Source: Oscillospiraceae bacterium (GTDB taxonomy: Bacteria > Bacillota > Clostridia > Oscillospirales > Acutalibacteraceae). Taken from it: 8,386 nt of DNA. The stretch lies in assembly GCA_029013165.1 (NCBI GenBank), contig JAQXMV010000026.1, positions 1-8,386 of the forward strand, in the 5' to 3' direction. Under the pieces are notes generated by a model, which saw nothing but the letters and a program-made list of their open reading frames with translations, had not been told where the DNA came from and ran no database searches. Each line of letters begins with the position of its first letter. The first letter of the stretch is position 1. This document shows positions 1-5,138 of this stretch, one piece after another. A program made the position numbers and the translations under genes.

Positions 1-248
1 ACTATCGCTTTACCTGCAAAACGGGTGTAGTGTATGCTTTTGCGCTCAAGCCCTACGGCAAGTCAGAATTTAAAATCAAGTCGCTTGCCGACAGTATGGA
101 TTTGTTCCACTGTATCATAAAAAAGATTACCCTGCTCGGAAGTGATGAAACCGTCACTTTTTCACAGGATAAAAAAGCGCTTACCGTCAGAACACAGAAT
201 AAAATTCATTCAAAAATGCCGATATGCTTTAGAATTGAGGTGGATTAA
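1..248 (+). CDS. alpha-L-fucosidase (GH29-like), C-terminal fragment cut by the window edge
   Basis: This is the end of a gene that starts before the window; its frame is open from base 3 and stops with TAA at 246-248. The visible product begins YRFTCKTGVVYAFALKP and contains the segment ITLLGSDETVTFSQDKKALTV. The arrangement 'RFT-K-x-x-x-YAF', then 'LLGS', then 'QD-x-x-x-L-V' is the usual ending of GH29 alpha-L-fucosidases: a C-terminal beta-sandwich that follows the catalytic (beta/alpha)-barrel. Such enzymes hydrolyse terminal alpha-linked L-fucose from glycans such as mucin or blood-group structures. The catalytic barrel, nucleophile and any signal peptide lie upstream and cannot be seen, so activity and cell location are unknown. 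A GTG at base 30 is an internal codon, not a start, because homologous sequence continues before it. The next gene begins at the base after the stop, implying cotranscription. Family call is by motif recognition only. Confidence 0.72.
   Translation, partial: YRFTCKTGVVYAFALKPYGKSEFKIKSLADSMDLFHCIIKKITLLGSDETVTFSQDKKALTVRTQNKIHSKMPICFRIEVD
237..242 (+). promoter_or_regulatory. ribosome binding site for the gene at 249, inside the fucosidase end
   Basis: GAGGTG lies six bases before the ATG at 249 and is embedded in the last codons of the fucosidase gene. With stop and start directly abutting, this supports translational coupling of the two genes. Confidence 0.5.
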
Positions 249-773
249 ATGGAAAAGAAAGAATTAAAACTAAAATTTAACTCTGTAACGGGAGATTATG
301 AAATCAATCACAAGGGCTTTTCATGGGTAAGCGACGGCAGACGGCCGTATATTATTATCCGAAAAAAGGTCGGCAAAAAATATATCAGCACATACCGGCT
401 TCTTGCTAGCGCACTCAAAAAGACGGTCAAAAAAGACGAAAACCGCATTGACTGCCGCTATGAAAACTATATCGCTTTCGGGAAAAAGCTGCCTTTTTCG
501 CTTGTCTGCACGGCTGAAATAACGGGAGACAATACCGTTACCTTTTCGCTGAAAGCCGAAAATGAAACCGGCTATGATATTCAGGCGGTTTATTTTCCTG
601 CTCCCTTTAATTCCAAAGAAAAAGGCAAAAAATCCTATCATATCAACACCGGCGGTCTTGCTGTTTATCTTATAACTTACGCAGCCGCGGAACAGGGGAA
701 GCCCTCCTGCTCCAGGGCGGCAACGATGCGCTTGGGAATGTCGGTATTGAGAACGGATTCTTCGCCCTCCTGA
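249..773 (+). CDS. 5' part of an unrecognised, probably glycan-related protein; apparently truncated
   Basis: The frame gives 174 residues. Residues 1 to about 140 look like real protein: charged and beta-strand-rich, with aromatic-containing stretches such as GFSWVSDGRRPYIIIRKK and AVYFPAPFNSKEKGKKSY. This resembles the N-terminal beta-sandwich found at the start of large clostridial glycoside hydrolases, but I cannot name a family, and no catalytic domain is present. The start is supported by GAGGTG six bases upstream and by abutting the fucosidase stop. From about residue 143 onward (base 677) the frame runs antisense through the last codons of the phosphatase gene on the other strand, so that part of the product is very likely an accident of the junction. 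I read this as the 5' remnant of a larger gene interrupted at about 660-680, a genuine pseudogene or an assembly join. A true short protein converging on the phosphatase is less likely. Confidence 0.5.
   Translation: MEKKELKLKFNSVTGDYEINHKGFSWVSDGRRPYIIIRKKVGKKYISTYRLLASALKKTVKKDENRIDCRYENYIAFGKKLPFSLVCTAEITGDNTVTFSLKAENETGYDIQAVYFPAPFNSKEKGKKSYHINTGGLAVYLITYAAAEQGKPSCSRAATMRLGMSVLRTDSSPS
655..682. other. abrupt junction between the truncated gene and the phosphatase gene
   Basis: The protein-like signal of the upstream (+) gene fades here, and the phosphatase (-) stop codon lies at 677-679 with no intergenic spacer and no terminator hairpin. Base composition changes at the same point: the sequence to the left is A-rich (for example around 249-300 and 600-640), while that to the right is clearly richer in G+C. 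No inverted repeats, target duplication or transposase sequence was seen at the boundary, so the mechanism is unknown. Exact position is uncertain by roughly 20 bases. Confidence 0.4.
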
Positions 774-1768
774 ATAAAGGCGTCATAACCGTACACATAA
801 ACCGGGACATCGGCGCCCGTGTGTCCGGTTGTGGTATAGACATATTCTCCGTTTTCCAGAGTAATGCCGCCGGTTTCGTGGTCGGCTGTCACCACAACCA
901 GGGTGTGTCCGTCTTTCTTGGCATAGTCCAGGGCGGCCTTGACGGCTTCATCAAAGGAAAGAAGCGCCTCTTTCATGCCCTCGCCGTTGTTGTTGTGATT
1001 GTTCTTGTCGATGTGTGCGCCCTCGACCATCAGGAAAAAGCCGTTCTCACCGTCATCCAGCAGATCAATGGCTTTCGCCGTCATCTGAGAAAGAGTCGGC
1101 ATTTCGCCGCAGTCACTGTGCCAGAGCTCACCGGTGAACTGACCGAAGGAGCGTGTGCCCTCCTCGAGGGCAGACATGGAAGCATAGTCGGTTACATAGG
1201 TAAAACCGGCATTTTCCGCCTCGCTCTGACTGCAGGTGGAGGTGGCAACACCCCAGATCAGGTCAAGATCACTCTGGATCTGCTGTCTTGTGATTTCAGA
1301 GGTGTTATTTCTGCTGCTTGTGTGGGCCGAGAAGCCGCCGGGGGTGGCTCCTCTGGTGCTGTCTGTGGTGACGATACCCGTCATCATTCCTTTGGACTTG
1401 GTGAATTCACAGAGATTCATGGGATAGCTGTTCTCGGCGTTCATATCGTCGGGATAAACGCCGACGCAGCCGTTGTTGGTTCTGACGCCGCAGGCAAGGG
1501 CTGTGGCGCCGGCTGCGCTGTCTGTGACACTGCTGTCGGCCGAAGCGGTCTGAGACTGACTCCGGACGGGGAAAGAATCCATCGTCAGGGTCATACCGGT
1601 TTCCTGCTTGGTCTTTTCGACGCTCATAATGCCCATGCCGTCGCCGATGAGCAGAATCACATTTTTGATTTTATCCTCGTCCTGCTTGGTGCTGATGCCG
1701 AAAATACTCATGAGAAACAGAAGAATCGCCATGAAAAAGCTGCTGATTTTTTCAAAGAAACTTGACAT
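677..1768 (-). CDS. alkaline phosphatase, exported or membrane-anchored
   Basis: The product is a 363-residue phosphomonoesterase of the PhoA-type alkaline phosphatase family, which releases phosphate outside the membrane using two zinc ions and one magnesium. Visible active-site elements in family order are: GDGMG with metal ligand D43; VTDSAAGATALACG with nucleophile S84; ATPGGFSAH with T142 and R153 just after it; MVEGAHIDKNNH with E249, D254 and H258; TADHETGG with D296 and H297; and HTGADVPVYVYG with H316. Residue 140, where E. coli PhoA has D153 and many relatives have His, is Gly. The N terminus (about residues 8-26) is hydrophobic but lacks a clear AxA cleavage site, so it may be a signal anchor rather than a cleaved peptide. 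The length is shorter than E. coli PhoA (about 450 residues before maturation), and the core ends soon after the last His motif. AAAGGAGG (1776-1783) precedes the ATG by seven bases. The 3' end abuts the truncated gene directly. Confidence 0.93.
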   Translation of the reverse strand: MSSFFEKISSFFMAILLFLMSIFGISTKQDEDKIKNVILLIGDGMGIMSVEKTKQETGMTLTMDSFPVRSQSQTASADSSVTDSAAGATALACGVRTNNGCVGVYPDDMNAENSYPMNLCEFTKSKGMMTGIVTTDSTRGATPGGFSAHTSSRNNTSEITRQQIQSDLDLIWGVATSTCSQSEAENAGFTYVTDYASMSALEEGTRSFGQFTGELWHSDCGEMPTLSQMTAKAIDLLDDGENGFFLMVEGAHIDKNNHNNNGEGMKEALLSFDEAVKAALDYAKKDGHTLVVVTADHETGGITLENGEYVYTTTGHTGADVPVYVYGYDAFIQEGEESVLNTDIPKRIVAALEQEGFPCSAAA

Positions 1769-1775
1769 AATATTT

Positions 1776-1783
1776 CCTCCTTT
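1776..1783 (-). promoter_or_regulatory. strong ribosome binding site of the phosphatase
   Basis: AAAGGAGG on the minus strand, seven bases before the ATG at 1768, fixes the start of the phosphatase and argues against an internal start after the hydrophobic segment. Confidence 0.75.
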
Positions 1784-1797
1784 AATGATGTCAATTC

Positions 1798-1806
1798 ATT
1801 CTATCA
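1798..1806 (-). promoter_or_regulatory. candidate extended -10 promoter of the phosphatase
   Basis: The minus strand reads TGATAGAAT, a TGn-extended -10 with TAGAAT matching TATAAT at five of six positions. There is no good -35 at 17 bases. A start near base 1791 would give a leader of about 22 bases. Only the -10 is convincing, so confidence is modest. No Pho box could be recognised by eye. Confidence 0.4.
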
Positions 1807-1976
1807 CGGAAAAAGAGACATATAATTACAATTCAAGAATAAGCAGAAGAATATCTGTCTGTTGTTTTATATGGAATTGCTTGCCGTTTTATGACGGTGT
1901 TGGGGGCAGTGCATGATGAAGAAAAAAGCAAAGGTTTAGATTTGCTTGCATATAGCAGTATATTCTGTGGGTTCGG

Positions 1977-2005
1977 TTGCTTTCGGATTTAATTTATGCT
2001 AAAAT
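1977..2005 (+). promoter_or_regulatory. sigma-A-type promoter of the acyltransferase
   Basis: The -35 is TTGCTT (1977-1982), the spacer is 17 bases, and the -10 is TAAAAT (2000-2005) with a TGC extension (1997-1999). A transcript starting near 2012 would have a leader of about 25 bases before the ATG at 2037. The weak -35 is compensated by the extended -10. Confidence 0.65.
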
Positions 2006-2021
2006 AATGGCAATCTTATGT

Positions 2022-2029
2022 GAGGGGAA
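2022..2029 (+). promoter_or_regulatory. ribosome binding site that decides the acyltransferase start
   Basis: GAGGGGAA lies seven bases before the ATG at 2037. The same frame is open back to 1977, but the upstream codons overlap the promoter and lack a ribosome binding site, so 2037 is the start. Confidence 0.6.
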
Positions 2030-2036
2030 GTATAAA

Positions 2037-3197
2037 ATGAAAAAGGATTGTAATCAGATCGCTGACGGCAGAAATTACGGCATAGACGCTTTGCGGCTTG
2101 TGGCCATGTTCATGGTTGTGATTTTACATGTTTTAGGTCACGGCGGTATACTTGTTAAGGCGAAAGAAATGGGCGGATGGCATTATACGATTGTTTGGTT
2201 GCTTGAAATTTTTGCTTATTGCGCCGTGGACTGTTATGCACTGATCAGCGGCTATGTGGGCTATACCGATCAACCGAAACCATACCGGTATTCCAAGTAC
2301 GGCACGATGTGGCTTCAGGTTTTTGTCTATTCTTTTGGCATCACGCTTTTGGCTTTTCTCTTAGGCGGCAAAACCATTACAACGGAAACTTTATTCAATG
2401 ACGCTTTTCCTGTTTCCAGCAAGGCCTATTGGTATTTTAATGCTTATACACCGCTGTTTTTCATCATTCCCTGGCTGAATCATTTCATCAGAGAGAGAAG
2501 CAGACGAGAAATGAACCTGATCGTCATATTTATTATTGCAACATTCTCGTTCTATGGTTGCTTCTCAAGAAGTAAGGACACTTTCATGACAAAAAGCGGA
2601 TATAGCTTCATTTGGCTCCTGCTTCTTTATTTCGTGGGTGCATGGATGAAAAAATACGCGATTCCTGAAAAAATCAAAACGAATAAAGTGATTATACGAT
2701 CGCTTATTTGTTTCGCAGTCACCGCTTCTCTCAGGCCCTATGAACAGTCAATACTTGTTTCCTATATCAGTCCCACCATTCTTTTCATTGCTTTCAGTTT
2801 TCTCGTGGTTTTCTCGAAAGCAAAGCTCTGGCGTCCGGTGAAAGCGATTGTCAGATTTCTCTCGCCGGCGGCCTTCGGCGTTTATCTCATTCATTGTCAG
2901 AGAGCTATATGGGGACACTTTATTGCCGGTAAATTTGTATGGATACTGGAAAAGCCTCTGTGGCTCGTGCCTATTTTGGTCTTGGGTGTCGCGCTGGGAA
3001 TCACCGTGGCCTGCCTGTTGGTCGATCGGATTCGCATTGCGGTATTCAAGCTGCTGAAAATAGATGTTCTGGCAGACAAGGTTTTCGATTTTTTGGTACA
3101 CCGGTTTGTAAACTTTGCAAGAAAATCCGGACGGAAGCTGGTTTACGGAAAAGAGAAAAAAGCATCAGAAAAGAAAAGCAAAGAACCGACCGTATAA
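2037..3197 (+). CDS. acyltransferase family 3 integral membrane protein
   Basis: The product is a 386-residue polytopic membrane protein of the acyltransferase-3 family (OafA/WecH-like), which transfers acyl groups, usually acetyl, to extracytoplasmic sugars of polysaccharides or glycolipids. The N terminus carries the family signature in GIDALRLVAMFMVVILHV, with D17, R20 and H31 in the first membrane segment. Further hallmarks are the segment around residues 131-148 (YWYFNAYTPLFFIIPWLN) and GVYLIHCQ at 281-288. About ten hydrophobic segments alternate with basic loops, and the C terminus (about residues 361-386) is Lys/Arg/Ser-rich and should lie in the cytoplasm. The start at 2037 is chosen from GAGGGGAA seven bases upstream and the promoter at 1977-2005. 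The gene stands alone, divergent from the phosphatase and convergent with the sialidase, with a terminator just downstream. The acceptor cannot be deduced from this sequence; a cell-wall or capsular glycan is the likely class, while a role with sialic acid is only a guess from proximity. Confidence 0.9.
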   Translation: MKKDCNQIADGRNYGIDALRLVAMFMVVILHVLGHGGILVKAKEMGGWHYTIVWLLEIFAYCAVDCYALISGYVGYTDQPKPYRYSKYGTMWLQVFVYSFGITLLAFLLGGKTITTETLFNDAFPVSSKAYWYFNAYTPLFFIIPWLNHFIRERSRREMNLIVIFIIATFSFYGCFSRSKDTFMTKSGYSFIWLLLLYFVGAWMKKYAIPEKIKTNKVIIRSLICFAVTASLRPYEQSILVSYISPTILFIAFSFLVVFSKAKLWRPVKAIVRFLSPAAFGVYLIHCQRAIWGHFIAGKFVWILEKPLWLVPILVLGVALGITVACLLVDRIRIAVFKLLKIDVLADKVFDFLVHRFVNFARKSGRKLVYGKEKKASEKKSKEPTV

Positions 3198-3221
3198 GAT
3201 AGAATCCCTGTCAAATATTTG

Positions 3222-3234
3222 GCCCTGAAAGGGC
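3222..3234. other. small hairpin after the acyltransferase
   Basis: GCCCT and AGGGC form a five-bp stem around GAA, immediately ahead of the much stronger hairpin at 3242-3272. It has no T tract. It may add to termination for the minus-strand transcript or may be incidental. Confidence 0.3.
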
Positions 3235-3241
3235 AAATGAA

Positions 3242-3280
3242 ACCGCCCCGGTATCACGGATACCGGGGCGGTGTACTTTT
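3242..3280. terminator. bidirectional intrinsic terminator between acyltransferase and sialidase
   Basis: ACCGCCCCGGTATC (3242-3255) pairs perfectly over 14 bp with 3259-3272 around a three-base ACG loop. On the plus strand it is followed by GTACTTTTATC (four T in a row), and on the minus strand by TTTCATTTGCCCTTT. It sits 44 bases after the acyltransferase stop and 20 bases after the sialidase stop, where convergent genes need one terminator for both. The T tracts are short, but the stem is very stable. Confidence 0.85.
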
Positions 3281-3291
3281 ATCAAAGAGTT

Positions 3292-4818
3292 TTAGATGAT
3301 ACCGAAGAGCTTCTGCAGGGTCAGTATGATCGACTTGAAGAAGCCCAGAAACTTCTCTTTTGCTGTGGGCGTGTAGCTGAATTCAATGTTGTTTCCGTTG
3401 ATTTCGCTGACAGAGCCGTTCTCGCCGATGGTCAGCACCATGTAGGAGACCTTGGCCGGTTCGTCCTCATAGAGATAGCCGATGTTGCTGTCGCTGAGCT
3501 CTGTCAGGCAGGAATAAGCGAAGAAGCCCTGATTGACATGATAGGTGGTGATCCAGTCGATGTCGTTGTCTTGGCCCACAAGGCCGACCTTGATCACGCC
3601 GTTGGCTCTCTGGTAAGGATTGGAGCAGAAAGAGCCGATGATCACATCTTTGCCGTCGATCTTCCTGGAATAATTGATGAAAGAAACCATGCAGTTGCCG
3701 TTGGCAGAAAGATCGAGATCTGCCTGGAATTTGCTCCAGGAGTGACCGCCGTCGGTGCTGTCGGCATAGGCCACGAAGTCATGGGCGTTTCTGGCGAACA
3801 TTCTCAGGCTGCCGTCGGGCAGGGAGACGATCTGTGCTTCGCTGGTTTTGCCCAGAGCTGAACGGACGGAGGTTTCGCTGCCTCTGGTCCAGGTGAGGCC
3901 GTTGTCATCGGAATAAATCGTGCTGACATTTTCGCCGCCCACATTGTCATAGACGCAGAAGATGATTCTCTCTTTGCCCTGATATTCGGTGACGAAACCT
4001 CTGCCGGGGCCGATGCCGAGGAAGCCCTCGTTGTCATTTTTCACCTGCCGGGAAAGGATCACCGGTGCGCTCCAGGTTTTGCCGTTGTCGTCGCTGTATT
4101 TCATAACAAGATAAGTGGTCAGATAAACGGACAGATCTGCACCCTGATAAAAGACATTCTGCTGTACCTGCTCATCACTTCCGTTCTGAGCCATCATGAG
4201 GGCTTCGCCGTTTTGATAAAGGCGATACTGCTCATCGACGGTGTAGGTGGTGGCGGTGTTGTCGCTGCGGGTGAGGACGGGTGCAAAGCCGTCGGTGAAA
4301 TCACCGATATAATAGGGGAAATTATTGAACTGGGCGCTGTTGGGTCCCTGTGTCAGGCCGAGATAACGCTTGCCGTCCACGGTGAGATAGCCGGTGCCGG
4401 TTTTGGTGGTGGGATAGCCGCCGCCCGAGGGGAACATATCCGTGATCAGGAAAATTCTGCCGGTGGTCTTTGACTGGGCGATAGCGGAGTCAATGAAAGA
4501 GGCGCTGGTCTTGTCGGTGACGCCGTCGGCATAATCGTCGAAGCGATTAATGACGGTGTAGTCCCAGCCGCTGTAGCCGTCGGGAGAAATGGCGGTGAGG
4601 GTGTCGATATTCTGGGGGGAGTCGCTGCCGTGACCGTAGCGCATGTCAGCGGCGGCGATGACCGAACCGTCATTGAGCGTATAGATGGCGGGGATACGGT
4701 AGGTATCCGAGGAAAGGGTGCCGGGGGCGAAGGGCTGCTCATAGCCTGCCGCTGCCGAGAGGCCGAGACAGCTCAGCAGCATGACGGCCGCCAGCAAAAG
4801 CGCGAATGTTTTTTTCAT
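3292..4818 (-). CDS. secreted exo-alpha-sialidase (GH33)
   Basis: The product is a 508-residue enzyme that hydrolyses terminal alpha-linked sialic acids from glycoproteins and glycolipids. The start MKKTFALLLA is set by AGGAGGT nine bases upstream; the frame extends 17 codons earlier but without a ribosome binding site. Residues 1 to about 24 form a signal peptide ending near SAAAG. Motifs in order: YRIP (40-43) with R41 of the arginine triad; probable acid/base D66 in GHGSDSPQN; Asp boxes at 242-249 (SDDNGKTW), 303-310 (SDDNGLTW) and 354-361, with a degenerate one near 78-85; E327 in SEAQIVSLPDG; R343 in FARN; R404 in NPYQR; nucleophile Y435 in AYSCL; E451 in GYLYE. The insert with VFYQGADLSVYLTTYLVMKY (223-242) and GIGPGRG (268-274) recalls the NanA/NanB/NanH group. 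There is no CBM40 and no LPXTG. An amphipathic hydrophobic tail closes the protein (about 487-508). It has its own promoter and is divergent from the large secreted protein. Confidence 0.94.
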   Translation of the reverse strand: MKKTFALLLAAVMLLSCLGLSAAAGYEQPFAPGTLSSDTYRIPAIYTLNDGSVIAAADMRYGHGSDSPQNIDTLTAISPDGYSGWDYTVINRFDDYADGVTDKTSASFIDSAIAQSKTTGRIFLITDMFPSGGGYPTTKTGTGYLTVDGKRYLGLTQGPNSAQFNNFPYYIGDFTDGFAPVLTRSDNTATTYTVDEQYRLYQNGEALMMAQNGSDEQVQQNVFYQGADLSVYLTTYLVMKYSDDNGKTWSAPVILSRQVKNDNEGFLGIGPGRGFVTEYQGKERIIFCVYDNVGGENVSTIYSDDNGLTWTRGSETSVRSALGKTSEAQIVSLPDGSLRMFARNAHDFVAYADSTDGGHSWSKFQADLDLSANGNCMVSFINYSRKIDGKDVIIGSFCSNPYQRANGVIKVGLVGQDNDIDWITTYHVNQGFFAYSCLTELSDSNIGYLYEDEPAKVSYMVLTIGENGSVSEINGNNIEFSYTPTAKEKFLGFFKSIILTLQKLFGII

Positions 4819-4827
4819 GTTTTCTGT

Positions 4828-4834
4828 ACCTCCT
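4828..4834 (-). promoter_or_regulatory. ribosome binding site that decides the sialidase start
   Basis: AGGAGGT on the minus strand, nine bases before the ATG at 4818. It selects the start at the signal-peptide methionine rather than the upstream in-frame ATG at 4869, which would lie upstream of the predicted transcription start. Confidence 0.75.
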
Positions 4835-4859
4835 ATAATTTGTTTACTTTCTTGCCTAC

Positions 4860-4888
4860 AGTCTAACATTTTTTACCGAAAAAATCAA
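4860..4888 (-). promoter_or_regulatory. sigma-A-type promoter of the sialidase
   Basis: On the minus strand the -35 is TTGATT (4888-4883), the spacer is exactly 17 bases, and the -10 is TAGACT (4865-4860) with a TGT extension (4868-4866). A transcript starting near 4853 would have a leader of about 35 bases. Both hexamers match consensus at four of six positions, a strength that leaves room for an activator. Confidence 0.6.
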
Positions 4889-4910
4889 GATACCCGTTCG
4901 AAAAATCAAA
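4877..4910 (-). repeat. two direct repeats over the sialidase -35 region
   Basis: On the plus strand CGAAAAAATCAA (4877-4888) recurs as CGAAAAATCAAA (4899-4910); on the minus strand both read TTGATTTTTCG-like. They start 22 bases apart, about two helical turns, and the promoter-proximal copy contains the -35 hexamer. The pair could be a regulator binding site, but A/T-rich repeats also occur by chance. Confidence 0.4.
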
Positions 4911-4988
4911 ATAGGTATTGATAGACAAAAAAAGTGAGTTGTGTGCCTGTTTTTTGTGTTATTTTTCTGATTTTAGCGCAGGAAAGTG

Positions 4989-5017
4989 TTGACAATTTAG
5001 GTTGAATTTGATATTAT
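4989..5017 (+). promoter_or_regulatory. near-consensus sigma-A promoter of the large secreted protein
   Basis: The -35 is a perfect TTGACA (4989-4994), the spacer is 17 bases, and the -10 is TATTAT (5012-5017), five of six. Transcription would start near 5024, leaving a leader of about 115 bases. This is the strongest promoter in the window and predicts high expression. Confidence 0.82.
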
Positions 5018-5092
5018 ATAAGCGAATATAAATATTGTTTCTTTTGTCTTTAAAAATAAAGAACATCTTTTTATTTTAATTTCGGTAAATTC

Positions 5093-5110
5093 AGTGCATG
5101 TTTATGCACT
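5093..5110 (+). other. short hairpin in the leader of the large secreted protein
   Basis: AGTGCAT (5093-5099) pairs perfectly with ATGCACT (5104-5110) around a GTTT loop, followed by TTGTTT. It ends 13 bases before AAGGAGG (5124-5130). It is too weak to be a confident terminator; it may stabilise the leader or influence ribosome access. Confidence 0.4.
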
Positions 5111-5138
5111 TTGTTTAATAAAAAAGGAGGATTTCAAC

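Larger units (their letters stand above)
4819..5138. other. 320-bp divergent intergenic region
   Basis: No gene is seen here. It holds, from left to right, the sialidase ribosome binding site and promoter (minus strand), a pair of direct repeats over and upstream of that promoter's -35, an A/T-rich stretch, the promoter of the large secreted protein (plus strand), and its roughly 115-base leader with a short hairpin. The two -35 elements are about 100 bases apart, so one regulator bound between them could act on both genes, although nothing proves this. Confidence 0.7.

Noticed and set aside
321..641. Minus-strand open frame of 106 codons over the truncated gene
   Set aside because: The plus-strand frame has a ribosome binding site and coupling to the fucosidase; the minus-strand product looks like low-quality antisense translation.
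821..1765. Long open frame (314 codons) on the plus strand across the phosphatase
   Set aside because: It lies antisense to a gene with all alkaline phosphatase motifs, has no good ribosome binding site, and its product has no recognisable domain; it reflects the G+C-rich codon use of the phosphatase.
1608..1916. Plus-strand frame of 102 codons crossing the phosphatase start into the intergenic region
   Set aside because: Mostly antisense to the phosphatase signal-anchor region; the tail has no protein-like features.
3271..3861. Plus-strand open frame of 196 codons over the sialidase 3' end
   Set aside because: It begins inside the terminator hairpin and is antisense to well-conserved sialidase motifs; no supporting start signals.
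4764..4775. Possible lipobox (LLSC) in the sialidase signal peptide
   Set aside because: Leu at the position two before Cys is unusual for lipoproteins, and a normal signal peptidase I site (SAAAG) follows within ten residues, so ordinary secretion is preferred.
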